Assembly: GCA_037044975.1 (NCBI GenBank)
Contig: JBAOIL010000015.1
Span: forward strand, 1-64,000
Source: JADLHS01 sp020848635
Lineage (GTDB): Bacteria; Verrucomicrobiota; Verrucomicrobiia; Limisphaerales; JADLHS01
Direction of reading: 5' to 3'
Length of the DNA stretch: 64,000 nucleotides
Shown here: positions 1 to 12,889 of the stretch, piece by piece
How the letters are laid out: the number at the start of each line of letters is the position of its first letter
Position numbering within the stretch: the first letter of the stretch is position 1
Program-made: the position numbers and the translations under genes
Notes under the pieces: generated by a model
The model's input: the letters and a program-made list of their open reading frames with translations, nothing else
Databases searched by the model: none
What the model was told of the DNA's origin: nothing

Positions 1-39
1 GCGCGGATCGTTCCATCCGCTGCACCGGCCGCCCGCGGA

Positions 40-247
40 TCAGCTCTGGTCAGCCGGCCGTTCACCCGTGGTCTCGGCGCGGGTGAGGGCGGCGTCGGCG
101 ACGAGTTGCTGGCCGAAGGTGAGCGTCGACCGCGGCGCCGCGTGGCGGCGGAGCTGATCGGTCGACCCAGCTGGGAGAACGGGACGCCGAGGCCTGTCGA
201 TGATCGGCACGCACGTCGTCGGGCAGGCTGATCGTCTTGTTGGGCAC
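40..247 (-). CDS. Small ribbon-helix-helix-type antitoxin-like protein, frameshifted
   Basis: Read from a GTG at 247, the N-terminus is VPNKTISLPDDV, the pattern of a short DNA-binding ribbon-helix-helix strand followed by a helix. After one or more indels the sequence continues in another frame as DQLRRHAA, then STLTFGQQLVADAALTRAE, and stops at 40. The reconstructed protein is about 68 residues, normal for such antitoxins. No toxin partner is visible, because the gene's downstream side lies at the edge of the window. An inverted repeat overlaps the start, as expected for autoregulation. The family call rests on the N-terminal pattern only. Confidence 0.45.
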
Positions 248-264
248 GTACGTATGATACGTGC
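244..264. promoter_or_regulatory. Inverted repeat at the antitoxin-like gene start
   Basis: GCACGTA, 7 bases, then TACGTGC form a perfect 7-bp inverted repeat across the GTG start of the small minus-strand gene. It also sits about 100 bp before tdh on the other strand. A self-binding operator for the ribbon-helix-helix protein is the simplest reading, but this is inference. Confidence 0.35.
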
Positions 265-364
265 AGATGAGCGGCGAGACAAGCCTGCGGGCCCGGCACG
301 CCGCGTGCGGCGACGGCCCCGTCGTAGGATCGGCGCGCGACGACGAGGACGCGAGGGTGCACCG

Positions 365-1398
365 ATGAAGGCGTTGGTGAAGGCGACGGCAGAGCCCGGG
401 CTGTGGATGCAGGACGTGCCCGAGCCCGTTGCGGGCGACGGTGAGGTGCTGATCCGCGTGCACAAGACCAGCATCTGCGGCACCGACCTGCACATCCACC
501 ACTGGGACGCGTGGGCGCAGGCGACGATCCCGGTGCCGATGGTGGTGGGCCACGAGTTCATGGGCGCACATCGCCGCCCTCGGCGCGGGCGTGACAGGGC
601 CTGGAGGTGGGCCAGCGTGTGGCGGGCGAGGGGCACGTCACCTGCGGGCACTGCCGCAACTGCAAGGGCGGCCGCCGCGAGTTCTGCCACAACCACACCG
701 GGCGTCGGCGTCACCCGGCCGGGCGCGTTCGCCGAGCTACATCGTCATCCCCGCCCAGAACGTGTTCGTCGTGCCCGCGGCACATCACCGACGACGTGGC
801 GGCGGTGCTCGACCCGCTCGGCAACGCCACCCACACGGCGCTGCGCTTCGACATGGTGGGCGAGGACGTGCTGATCACCGGCGCCGGCCCGATCGGCGTG
901 CTCGCGGCCGCGATCGTCGCGCCACATCGGCGCCCGCCATGTGGTGGTCACCGACATCAACCCGTACCGGCTGGCGATGGCCGCAGCCCACGGTGCCACC
1001 CCGGTGGTGAACGTCGCCCACGAGCAGCTCGGCCCGGTGATGGCCGAGCTGGGCATGACGAGGGCTTCGACGTCGGCCTCGAGATGAGCGGCGCCGAGGC
1101 CGCGTGTCAACCAGATGCTCGACTCGATGAACCACGGCGGCCGCATCGCCGTGCTCGGCATCCCCGCCGGGCCCGATGACGCTCGACGTCAACGACGTGA
1201 TCTTCAAGGGCCTGGACGATCCAGGGCATCTACGGCCGGCGCATCTTCGAGACCTGGTACAAGATGGCCGCGATGCTGCAGAGCGGCCTCGACGTGAGCG
1301 GCATCGTCACCCACCGCCTCGCCGCCGCCGACTACGAGGAGGCGTTCGCCATCGTCGGCCGTGGCGAGTGCGGCAAGGTCATCCTCGACTGGGCGTGA
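365..1398 (+). CDS. tdh: L-threonine 3-dehydrogenase, several frameshifts
   Basis: Zinc-dependent NAD-linked medium-chain dehydrogenase that oxidises L-threonine to 2-amino-3-ketobutyrate in the cytoplasm, the first step of threonine breakdown to glycine. Visible motifs in order: KTSICGTDLHIHHWD and GHEFMG (catalytic zinc site), GHVTCGHCRNCKGGRREFC (structural zinc cysteines), VLITGAGPIGVLAAAIV (Rossmann loop), AELGMTEGFDVGLEMSG after frame correction, and GIYGRRIFETWYKMAAMLQSG. These are diagnostic of Tdh rather than sorbitol dehydrogenase. The sequence switches frame many times, for example near 570, 700, 925, 1060, 1105, 1175 and 1220, usually by one extra base. Reconstructed length is about 343 residues, normal for the family. 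No kbl gene is adjacent. Confidence 0.9.
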
Positions 1399-1462
1399 CC
1401 CTCCGGCACGCTCAGCGGTCGCTCGCCCCCTGGGGCGTGGCTCGCGGTGCAATGATCTTCGG

Positions 1463-4110
1463 ATGCCGAGCTGGGACTCCGTCGCACCGTCGCAGTGGCC
1501 CTTCGTGGGCCGCGACGAACTGCTGACCCTGCTGCACTCGCTGTGGACGGGCGGGTTCAGCCGCGGGGTGCTCGTCGAAGGGCAGGCCGGCGTGGGCAAG
1601 ACGCGGCTCGTCGACGAGTTCGGCCAGACGCTCGCCGACGGAGCGCTGCTGCGCTGCGTCGGCTCGCCCGCCACGCAGGCCACCCCCTACGCGGCGATCG
1701 CCCACCTGATCCCGGCGTCGCTGCCGGCGAAGGGGATCGACGACCCGCGGCAGGTGCTGCAGGCGGTGCGGGCGGAGCTCGCCGGTGTGCGGCGGGTGCT
1801 GATGGCGGACGACGTCGTGTTCCTCGACGAGCCGTCGCTGTCGCTGTTCGCCCATCTCGTCGGGCTCGGCGAGCTGTTCCTCGTCGGTACCGTGCGCGTC
1901 GGCGACACGATCCCGCCCGGCCTCGATTCCATGATCCGCTCCTTCGGGTTGCACCGGATGACGGTGGAGGAGCTCGACGACGCCGCCGTCGAGGCCGCTG
2001 CCTCGGCGGTCGTGGGTGCCGCGTTGGAGCCGGCCTCCGCGCAGCGGCTGGTGGACAGCAGCGGCGGCAACCCGCTGTACCTGCGGGAGCTGCTGCTGCA
2101 GGCCGTCGCCGCCGAACGCGGTCACGATGACACCCTCCGGTCACGCCCGCGTGCAGCCGGTGGCGGTGTCGGCGCCGCGTCTCGTCGAGCTGGTGGGCGC
2201 CCGGTTGGCCGCCGTGCCCGACGAGCTGCTGCCGCTGGTGCAGATGATCGCGGTGGCCGAGCCGCTTGACCGCCGCCGACCTCGAGCGGGCCGGGCTCAC
2301 CGACGACGCGGTGCGCCTGGAGCAACTCGGCTGGATCCGTGCCGACCGGCGCGGCGACGCGGTCGACATCCGGTGTCGCCGCACCCGTTGCACAGCGAGG
2401 TGCTGCGGGCGGCGATGGGCACGATCGAGCACCGCCGCCAGGTGGCGCGGGCGGCCGAGATCCTGCGCGCCCGCCCGGTGCCCGAGCGCGACGACGCGTT
2501 GCGCATCGCACTGTGGGAGCTGGACGCCGGGCTGGAGTCGTCGCCGGCGGTGCTGCTGGAGGGTGCCCGCCGCGCCCGGTGCCGCGGTCGACCTCGGGTC
2601 GTGCGTGCGGCTCGCCGTCAGCCGCCTATCGTGCCGGCCGCGAGCCGGAGGCGCAGAAGATCTGGTTGGAGACGCTGTTCCTCCTCAGCCGCTTCGAGGA
2701 GGCCGACGAGGTGGGCGCGATGCCGCTCGGACGGCCCGGTGGACATCGGCACGCTCGTGCCGCTGATGATGATCCGGATGGACAACCTGCTGTGGGGCGT
2801 CGGCGACGCCGCTCGCGCGCTCGCCCTCGTCGAGTCGTACCGACCCGTGTTCGCCGCCCATGGGCATCGAGTTCCTGCTCGCCTACCCGGAGGCGTTCAT
2901 CCGCTCCGTGGACGGCCAGACCGGGCGCGCGGTTCGAGCTGCTCGGCGAGGTGCCCTCCGACCCGACGCTGTTCCTGCTGTCCTCGCTCGCCCACGTCAA
3001 CGCTGCGCACGGGGCGCGGCCGCTTCGCCGAGGTCGAGCAGCTGTGCCAGCGTGGGCTCGACACCCTCGCCGCGCTGCCCGACCCGCGAGCCGTGATGGA
3101 CCCGCTGTTCTTCGCGTGTCACCCGTGGGCTCGCGCGTGTGCGCGCCGGCCGCTTCGCGGAGGTGCACGGCGAGCTGGTGCTCGCGCTACGGCGCGGTCG
3201 TGGAGGAGCGGCACGGCGTTCCTGCGCTGCTTCATCGGTCAGGTCACCGGGCTGGCCGCGCTGTTCCGCGGCCACCTCGCGGAGGCCGAGCAGTGGTTCA
3301 ACGAGACCGAGGTCGCCGCCCACCAGCTGTCGCTGCCCACCGCCCGCCGAGTGGCCACCGCCGGCCAGGCCACCGTTGCCGGCCAGCGGGGGGATGCGGC
3401 GGCCGCGGCGCACTGGTTGGAGCGCCTCGACGCGCTGCCCGGCGACGTCGCCTACCTGCTGGTGGAGACGCAGATGGGCCGCAGCTGGGCGTTGCACTGC
3501 CTCGGCCGGCCGAAGGAGGCCCGCGACGGGATGCGCGCCGCCATCGAGCAGGCGATCGCCACCGACGAGCCGGTGTCCGCGCTTCTTCGGTCTCGTCGAA
3601 TCGTGCCGGTTGGGCGACGGCCGCTGGGCCGCCGAGCAGATCGACCGTGTGCGCGGCCTCGCGCAGGTGGAGGGCCCGTTCGCCGCCGCGCAGGAGGCGC
3701 TGGTGCGTGCGTTCAGCGGGCGCTCCGGCGACCCGTACCTCGCCGCCGCACAGGCGTTCCACGCGCTCGACGCGCACCTGCATGCGGCGGAGGCGGCCAG
3801 CCTGGCCGCGGCGGCGTTCGAGCGCGACGGCCAGCGCCGCGGCGCAGCCGCCGCGCGATCGCTGGCGGCGGGTTCGCTGGCCTCGTGCGACCCGATCGAC
3901 ACGCCGGCGCTGCGCGCGGCGCCACCGGCGGCGGGCCTGCTGTCGAGCCGCGAGCTGGAGGTGGCGCGGCTGGCCGCGGAGGGGCACTCCAGCAAGTCGA
4001 TCGCCGAGCGCCTGTACCTCTCCACGCGTACGGTGGACAACCATCTGCAGCGGGTGTACGCCAAGCTCGGCGTCAACGGCCGCGACGATCTGGGCACCGT
4101 GCTGTCCTGA
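1463..4110 (+). CDS. Large AAA-ATPase/LuxR-family transcriptional regulator, frameshifted
   Basis: Transcription regulator of the MalT/LAL type, about 880 residues when frames are joined. The N-terminus after the ATG at 1463 reads WPFVGRDELLTLL, followed by a Walker A loop GQAGVGKTRLVDEFG near residue 40 and GNPLYLRELLLQAV, typical of STAND-class ATPases. The middle is an alpha-helical TPR-like region. The C-terminus ends SSRELEVARLAAEGHSSKSIA and then LYLSTRTVDNHLQRVYAKLG, a complete LuxR helix-turn-helix. At least ten frame changes lie between 2130 and 3600; every frame still carries family-like sequence, so these look like read errors. Ligand and targets cannot be read from the sequence. 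Confidence 0.85.
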
Positions 4111-4174
4111 TCGACTCGGTGTCGTCCGGCGCCAACTCGGAGGCCCGCCGGCCGCTCGCCCACGCGTGCCGTCG

Positions 4175-4201
4175 AAACCTGAGTCGACATCACTCAGGTT
4201 T
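4175..4201. promoter_or_regulatory. HAIR-type HspR operator upstream of dnaK
   Basis: AAACCTGAGT at 4175-4184 and its exact reverse complement at 4192-4201 are separated by 7 bases. This matches the known HspR operator design in actinobacteria (HAIR, CTTGAGT-N7-ACTCAAG) in half-site, orientation and spacer, with one base change per arm. It lies about 100 bp before the dnaK start, and hspR is the last gene of the same operon, so autogenous repression of the heat-shock operon is the natural reading. Confidence 0.8.
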
Positions 4202-4301
4202 TCTGCTCGCCGGGTTGGTGCCCTGCCCCCATCGCCCGTAGGCTTACTGCACGTCCGCTCAACATCCGTTCACCGGATCCGTCCTCTCAAGGAGCATCAC
4301 C

Positions 4302-6161
<1,860 letters not shown>

Positions 6162-6168
6162 CCTCGCG

Positions 6169-6762
6169 ATGAGCGACGACACCACCGCCCGAGCTGCCGC
6201 CGGACCTGTCGCCGCCGGACGATCGTGCTCGACGACGATCTCACCTCCGAGATGACCCGCCTGCGCCCGCTCGCCGAGAGCGACGCGATCGCCGACGCCG
6301 ACGCCACCGACGTGGCCGAAGCGGAGGGTGCCTTCGAGCACGACGTCGAGGCGCTGCTGGCGGAGCGCGATTCCTTCAAGGACATCGCGCTGCGCCTGCA
6401 GGCCGACTTCGACAACTACCGCAAGCGCGTCGCGATGCAGCAGGCCGACGACGTGCAACGGGCCACCGGCAAGATGGCCGAGGCGCTGCTGCCCGTGCTC
6501 GACGCCTGCGAGGCTGCGTTCCTGCAGCACCCGGCGGAGGTCGAGCCGATCTTCAACCTGCTGCTCGTGCAGCTGAAGAAGCTGGGCCTGGAGACGATGA
6601 ACCTGCACGAGCAGCCCTTCGACCCCAACCTGGCCGAGGCCGTGCTGCACGAGGCGGGCGACGGCGGTGCCGATGGCCCCGTCGTCAGCGAGGTGCTGCG
6701 CAGCGGCTACACATGGAACGGGCGGGTGCTGCGCGCCGGCCATGGTGAAGGTGCGCGGCTGA
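6169..6762 (+). CDS. grpE: Nucleotide exchange factor GrpE, frameshifted
   Basis: Releases ADP from DnaK. Starts with ATG at 6169 (MSDD...) just after the dnaK stop. After an early frame change the sequence reads a long acidic coiled-coil (AESDAIADADATDVAEAEG, LLAERDSFKDIALRLQADFD, NYRKR) and the GrpE core LPVLDACEAAF and LKKLGLETMNLHEQPFDP, ending in the family signature VLRSGYTWNGRVLR, with MVKVRG in another frame. Frame changes lie near 6,190-6,220 and near 6,738. Length of about 197 residues is usual. Confidence 0.9.
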
Positions 6763-6808
6763 GGCCGCAGCCCACTGCCCGGTCCGGTTCGAGGGAGGTG
6801 ACGGCGAG

Positions 6809-7950
6809 ATGGCTGCTCAGCGTGAGTGGTTCGAGAAGGACTACTACAAGGTGCTCGGCGTCAGCGACGACGCCGACGCGAAGACGATCACGAAGGCGTA
6901 CCGCAAGCTCGCCCGCGAGAGCCACCCCGACACCCACCCCGGCGACGCCGCGGCCGAGGAGCGGTTCAAGGAGGTCAGCAGCGGCCTACGACGTGCTCGG
7001 CGACGACGCCAAGCGCAAGGAGTACGACGAGGTCCGCCGGCTCGGCCCGGCGGGCGCCGGCGGCTTCGGCGGCGCGGCGGCGGCCCCGGCGGCTACAACT
7101 TCAACGTCGGCGCCGACGGGCTGGGCGACCTGCTCGGCCAGATGTTCGGCCGCGGGCGCCGCGGCGGCGGCGCCGTCGGCCGCGGCCGGCCCCCAGCGCG
7201 GCGCCGACGTGGAGGCCACGCTCACGCTCGACTTCGTCGATGCCGCGCACGGCATCACCACCACCTTGCACCTCACCAGCGACGCCGCAGTGCAGCACCT
7301 GCCACGGCAGCGGCGCCAAGCCGGGCACCCAGCCCACGCGTGTGCTCGCAGTGCGGCGGGCGCGGTGTGCATCGACGACAACCAGGGCTTCTTCTCGTTC
7401 TCCTCGCCGTGCCGCGCCTGCGGCGGCGCGGGCGTGATCATCGAGCAGCCGTGCCCCACGTGCCACGGGTCGCGGCGTCGAGCGACGCGCCCGCGAGGTG
7501 CAGGCCCGCATCCCCGCCGGTGTCGCCGACGGCCAGACGCATCCGCCTGAAGGGGCGCGGTGCGCCCGGCCGCAACGGCGGGCCCGCCGGCGACCTCATC
7601 GTCGAGTGCCATGTCACCCCGCATCCCGCTGTTCGGGCGCGACGGGCACAACCTCACCGTGCGCGTGCCGGTCACGTTCGCCGAGGCCGCGCTCGGCGGC
7701 GAGATCGACGTGCCCACGCTCGACGGGCCCGCGGGTCACGCTGCGCCTGCAAGCCGGGCACCCAGTCGGGCAGCCGCCACCGGGTGAAGGGCAAGGGCCT
7801 CGGCCACCGCCAAGGGCACCGGCGACCTCATCGTCACCACCGACGTGCAGGTGCCGACGCCACCTCACCGACGAGCAGCGGGCGGCCCTCGAGGCGCTCG
7901 CCGCGGCGACTACTGTGTCCCCCAGGCAGGCCCGACCGATGGAGGGCTGA
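6809..7950 (+). CDS. dnaJ: Co-chaperone DnaJ (Hsp40), frameshifted
   Basis: Delivers substrates to DnaK and stimulates its ATPase. The J domain begins WFEKDYYKVLGVSDDADAKT and contains the HPD motif (ESHPDTHPGD). A Gly-rich linker follows, then the zinc-finger repeats CHGSGAKPG, CSQCGGRG, CRACGGAG and CPTCHGSG in shifting frames, and the C-terminal substrate domains (GDLIVECHV, FAEAALGGEIDVPTLDGP, LIVTTDVQVP). It ends at 7950 about 4 bp before hspR. Many frame changes, for example near 6,985, 7,150, 7,295, 7,340 and 7,470, but all domain signatures are present, so the protein is probably whole in the organism. Confidence 0.9.
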
Positions 7951-7953
7951 GCC

Positions 7954-8342
7954 ATGCGATCACGCGATCACGCCGTCTACGTCATCTCCGTCGCCGCCGA
8001 GCTGGCCGGCATGCACCCGCAGACGCTGCGCATCTACGAGCGGCGCGGGCCTGGTGCAGCCGGCGCGCACCCAGGGCGGCAACCGCCGCTACAGCGACGT
8101 CGACATCGAGCGACTGCGCCGCATCAGCGAGCTCGCCGCCGAGGGCATGAACCTGGAGGGCATCCGCCGGGTGATGTCGCTCGAGCTGGAGGTCGAGCCG
8201 GCTCCGGCGCGGAGAACGACGAGCTGCGCTCCGCTCGCCGCGGATGCGATGGCCGAGGCCGATCGCCGCGCCACCGCGCCGCGACCTCGTGCCGCTGCGC
8301 CAGGAGATCACGGTCTTCGGCGGCAAGCGTCTCGGCGGCTGA
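7954..8342 (+). CDS. hspR: HspR, MerR-family heat-shock repressor, frameshifted
   Basis: Repressor of the dnaK operon that works with DnaK as co-repressor in actinobacteria. The N-terminus reads YVISVAAELAGMHPQTLRIYE, followed after a shift by LVQPARTQGGNRRYSDVDIE and RLRRISELAAEGMNLEGIRR, the MerR winged helix with the HspR-type HPQTLR turn. In a third frame it ends DLVPLRQEITVFGGKRLGG and stops at 8342. About 130 residues. The HAIR palindrome before dnaK is its expected site. Confidence 0.9.
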
Positions 8343-8550
8343 GTCGGGCGGCCGCGCCCGTCGCGGCTGAGGCTCTGGCTCGGGTCACCTCATCCCCAGT
8401 GCCCGTCAGACGCGGTTCATGTTCGCGCCCGTGACGAGGTCGGCCGGTGGTCGGGACGCGACGTGAACGGGGTCAACCGGAGTCGGATGGGGCGTAGGGC
8501 TCGCTGGTGGTGTCCGCCGGTCCACACAGCAGCGTGGTTCGGAACGGTGG

Positions 8551-9269
8551 TCACAGGGCGGAGAGCTCGTCGAGCGCGGACTGCACCCAGGCGCCGAGGT
8601 CGATGGTGCCCAGCATCGCCCGGCGGACAGCGGCCGGCTCCAGCGGCACGTCGGGCGGCTCGGGGGGTGCGGCACCAAGGAACTGCACCCACTCGTCGCG
8701 GTGCCACGGGGCGGGCGGCTCGGGCGGCCGCACTCGTTCGCGAACCGGTGGGGCGAGGCGCAGGTGGCGCTCGCCGCCGCGGGCGCGCGAACCGACCTGC
8801 GCCCGAGCCGGGCCCGAGCCGTCGGCTGCCACACAGCGGAACTCGACCACCAGCTCCGGGCGCGACACCAGCTCGGCGGCGAACGCCAGCAGCGCCGCCA
8901 CGGCGTGCTTGCACGGGTCGCCGTCGTCGGGGCAGGTGCAGCTGGTGAGCAGCTCGTCGCCCTCGGGGGTGAGCCGGTTGATCTGGGCGCGCAGCTGCTC
9001 GGGCGAGCCCAGCGGCGGGCGCTCGATCGGCCGCACCGCCACGACCACCTGGTACGGCGTGTCGCGGCTGCCCACGACGGTGGCGTGCAGCTCGCCCGAC
9101 GACACCTGCAGGCGGGTGACCGACCCGTCGGCGACGCAGCGACTTGCCGCGGCGGAAGCGGGCGGGATCGGCCATGCCGGCGACGGCCACCGACAGCAGG
9201 GTGCTGGCCAGCTTGCCCACCGGGTGCGGCTGGCCGCGGAACTGGCCGGGGACGAGCGACGATGCTCAC
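8551..9269 (-). CDS. SWIM zinc-finger protein, N-terminus frameshifted
   Basis: The C-terminal two thirds is one open frame containing CTCPDDGDPCKHAVAALLAF, the CxCx(n)CxH SWIM zinc-binding motif, preceded by LHATVVGSRDTPYQVVVAV. The beginning, in other frames, reads GKLASTLLSVAVAGMADPARFRRGKS. The GTG at 9269 overlaps the TGA of the upstream SNF2 gene (GTGA), so the two are probably translationally coupled. In actinobacteria such SWIM proteins are regularly encoded beside SNF2 helicases, and a shared nucleic-acid task is likely but not known in detail. Reconstructed length is about 239 residues. Confidence 0.8.
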
Positions 9270-12200
9270 GACGCACCGCGGATCTTGGAGTGGTCGAGCA
9301 CCACCAGGTCGCGCAGGGCGTCGGTGCTCAGCTCGCTGAGCCAGGCCTCGCCGGTGGTGCCCACCACCGCGTTGGCCAGCGAGCGCTTGTCGGTGATCAG
9401 CGCGTCGATCTTCTCCTCCACCGTGCCCTCGCACACCAGCTTGTGCACGAACACGGTGCGCGACTGGCCGATGCGCCACGCGCGGTCGGTGGCCTGATCT
9501 TCCACGGCCGGGTTCCACCAGCGGTCGTAGTGCACCACCTGGCTGGCGGCGGTGAGGTTCAGCCCGGTGCCGCCGGCCTTCAGCGACACCAGCAGCAGGG
9601 GCGCGGTGGACGGTGCCCGCCTGGAACTCGCTGCACCATCCGGTCGCGGCCGCTGCTTGCTGACGCCGCCGTGCAGGAACGGCACCTGCTGGTTGAAGCG
9701 CTCGTGCAGGTGCATCTGCAACAACATGCCCCATCTCGCGGAACTGGGTGAACACCAGCGCCTGCTCGCCGGCATCGAGCAGGTCGGTGACCAGCTCGTC
9801 GAAGCGGGTGAGCTTGCCCGAGCGACCGGCCAGCTTCGAGCCGTCGCCCAGCGCGTGGGCGGGGTGGTTGCAGATCTGCTTCAGCCGGGTGAGCGCGGCC
9901 AGCACGAGGCCGCGGCGGCGCATGCCGGTGGCCTCCTGCGCGTCGGCGAGCAGCTGGTCGACGACGGCCTGGTACATGTGCGCCTGCTCGCGGGTGAGCG
10001 GCGCCCACGCCACCTGCTCCACCTTGTCGGGCAGGTCGGGCACGAGCGACTTGTCGGCCTTCGTGCGCCGCAGCAGGAACGGCCCGGTGAGCCGGCGCAG
10101 CTCGGCGGTGGCGACCGGGTCGTGCTCGCGCTCGATCGGGTTGGCGAAGTGCTGGCGGAACTGGGTGGCGTTGCCCAGCAGGCCGGGGGCGACGATCTGG
10201 AAGATGCTCCACAGCTCGGCGAGGCGGTTCTCCACCGGGGTGCCGGTGAGCGCGATGCGCTGGCCGGCCGGGCAGCGCGCGCATGGCCCGCGGCGGTGCG
10301 CGTGTCGGGGTTCTTCACGGCCTGCGCCTCGTCGAGCACGGCCGTGGTCCAGCCGCACCTGCTGCAGCGTGTCGAGGTCGCGGGCGGCCACCTGGTAGGT
10401 GGTGATCACCAGGTCGTGCTGCGCCGACGGCGTTGACGAAGCCCTGGTCGCCGCAGGCGGCCGGTGCCGTGGTGCACCATCACGCGCATGAAGCGGGGTG
10501 AACCTGGCGGCCTCGGCCTCCCAGTTGCGCACCACCGACAGCGGGGCACACCACCAGGTGCGGGCCGGGCAGCGCCGGCCAGGTGGGCGAGCGTCGTGGG
10601 CGTCTTGCCCAGGCCCATGTCGTCGGCCAGGCAGCCGCCGAGGCCGAGGCGGTGGAGGAACTGCAGCCAGCCCAGGCCCGCGGCGCTGGTACGGGCGCAG
10701 GGTGGCGGTGAAGCCGTGAGCGGCACCACGCCGTCGGCGAGCGCTTCGTCGGGCAGCCCGTCGAGCAGCTCGCCCGCCCAGCCGGTGGCCTGCAGCAGAT
10801 CGGTGCTCCGCCGTCCTCGCATGCCGGCCGCTGCCGATCTCGCGCTGCAGCTCGGCGGCCAGCGTGAGCAGCTGCAGCGCGCTCATCTCGCCGTGCTCGG
10901 CGCGATGCTCCTGCAGGTTGGCCAGCGCCCGCGCGCGCCTCGGCGCGGTCGAGCTGCACCCACCGGCCGCCGACCTCGATGAGGTTGGCGCCGTCCTCCG
11001 CGGCCCGGCGCAGCACGTCGTCCGGCACCGGGCGTGTCGTCGACCACGACCTGCCAGTCGACCAGCGCGGTGGCGGCGAAGCGGCCGCTGCCGGCTGCCG
11101 TCCTTGGGCTGACGCGGTGCGCGCGGGTGGACGGGCGGCGGCGGGTGAGCTTCTCTGGCGCGAGCAGCTCGACGCCCACCGACGGCCAGCGCCTCGATGC
11201 CCTCCAGCGCGGCCGCGGCGGCATCGACGTCGATGCCGGCGGGCGCCTCGTCGAGCGCGGTGGGCAGCCAGTGAGTGAGCTCGGGCACGGCGCCGGCGAT
11301 CGACTCGGTGGCTTCCTGCAGCCGGCGCTGCAGCAGGGGCAGGAAACGTTCCTCGTGGGCGAGCGCGATGGCGAGCGAGCCCGCCGGCGACGACGTGGTG
11401 CGGCGGCGCACCAGCGGCCGCGGTCGTCGCCGTCGACCAGTTCGAGGCTCAGCGGCCAGTCGCGGGCAGCGCCCGGATCGCCATCATCCGTCTCGGCCGC
11501 AGGGAGCACGTCGAACAGCTCGCCGCCGGACTGCTCGGGCGGCAGGCCCAGCCGCAGGCGCACGCGCACGATGGGCTCGCCCTCGGCGCGGCGGCCGATG
11601 AGCGAGAGCTCGGTGGCGATGTGGGCCATGGCCTCCACCAGCTCGGCCGCCACCGTGAACTGGCCGGTCTCCGCGATGAGCGCGCGGCTGACGAGGCGCA
11701 GGGCGCGCGGGTTCACGGCCCGCGTGTCGGTGAGCACGGCCCGCCACCCGCGGGCGGACAGCGTGAGCCGGCACAGGCGATCGACCATTGAACGCAGCAC
11801 GGCGACCGGATCGACCGGGCCGCCGGCAGCGACCACCGGTGGCATCGCGGCGAGCAGCCCCTCGCGGGCGCGCTCGACGTCGCCGCTGAGCGGCTGCCAC
11901 TCCGCCATCCACCACACGTCGGCGATGTGGGTGACCACCGGCAGGCACGCGGCCGCGCTGCACCAGGCGGGCGGCGTAGCGGTGCATCGCACCGAACCAG
12001 GCGACGCGATGCGCTGAGCTCGGCGTCGAGCGCGTTGAGCTGGCCCAGCGAGGCGAGCGTGACGGCGTCGAGCCGCTGGCACATCACGTTGGCCCGGCCG
12101 TCGGGCAGATCCAGCGGTAGCACCCTGGTGGACCCGTAGTACGCCATGCTGGGCCGGCGGGCGACGCGGGCCACCTCGTGGTGCAGGTTGCCGCCGTACA

Positions 12201-12282
12201 CGCCACGGCCGGGCTGCCAGGCGACGGCCTCACCGTCGATCCAGCTGAGCTGCAGGCCGGGGGGTGGGGTGCGTGCGGCCAT
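9266..12282 (-). CDS. SNF2-family DNA helicase/ATPase, frameshifted
   Basis: About 1,000 residues from the ATG at 12,282. The N-terminal ~500 residues are the poorly conserved bacterial SNF2-associated region. The motor has LRPYQRRG, Walker A-like LADDMGLGKT, DEAQAVKNP (motif II, DEAQ), ALTGTPVENRLAELWSIFQ (motif III), LVFTQFREM, LVSLKAGGTGLNLTAASQVV and WWNPAVEDQATDRAWRIGQS (motifs V and VI). It ends HSKIRGAS at 9266. Frame changes are frequent between 10,260 and 11,450. The upstream VOC frame runs into it without a stop, and the SWIM gene follows with a 4-base overlap. Chromatin- or RNA-polymerase-associated DNA translocation is the family role. Confidence 0.88.
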
Positions 12283-12366
12283 CCTTTCGAGTGTACGAAG
12301 CGGGTGCGCGAGAGAGGCCGGCGCCCGAAAGGTTGTGCAGTGACGGCCGGCTCGAGCCGTGTCGCT

Positions 12367-12816
12367 GCCGCCCCACACCTGGTGCACGGCCTCGAACACG
12401 CCCTGGTCGAAGCTGAACTCGACGACGTTGCCGTCGGGGTCGGCGAGCGCGCACACGTACCCCACCGGCGCCGGCAGCAGCTGCGGCTCCCACACCAGGC
12501 AGCCCTCCTCGCGCCCGCGGGCGGCCACCTCGTCGACGTCGGCCTGGCTGGGCAGCTCGATGCCCAGGTGGGCGAACGGGGCGAGCGTGGCCTGCGGCCC
12601 CTTGGGCTGGTCGCGGAAGAAGCTGACGAGCACGACGATGAACGGCTTGTCCACCATGTCGGGCTGGCCGAGCCAGGCGCCGTACCCGTCGGCATCCTCG
12701 CGGCGCTGCAGCAGGCGCAGCGGGGTGAACCGCTCGTACCACGCGATGGTGGCGTCGATGTCGCAGCAGGGCAGTGCGATGTGGGTGAACCGGGCGATGG
12801 TCGGACGCAGGCTCAT
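12367..12816 (-). CDS. VOC-fold (glyoxalase-like) protein, stop codon not found
   Basis: Starts MSLRPTIARFTHIALPCCDI at 12,816, with paired beta-alpha-beta-beta-beta modules and the closing GYVCALADPDGNVVEFSFDQG typical of glyoxalase/bleomycin-resistance/dioxygenase proteins. Domain homology ends near residue 150 (12,367), but no stop codon occurs in any minus-strand frame before the SNF2 start at 12,282, so the true end is unclear. Either an indel or substitution hides the stop, or the two are fused. The substrate is unknown. Confidence 0.75.
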
Positions 12817-12889
12817 GCAGCCACCGTACCCCTCTGCGATCGGACTCACCGCAGTGCCGATACCACATCCGGAGCGCTGGATCTCACCG

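Noticed and set aside
365..4110. Programmed frameshifting in tdh or the LuxR gene
   Set aside because: The shifts are too many, without slippery sequences, and occur in unrelated genes alike.
8406..11411. A 1,001-codon minus-strand open frame
   Set aside because: It mixes true SNF2 segments with out-of-frame Arg/Pro/Ala-rich sequence created by frameshifts; the real gene is 9,266-12,282 across frames.
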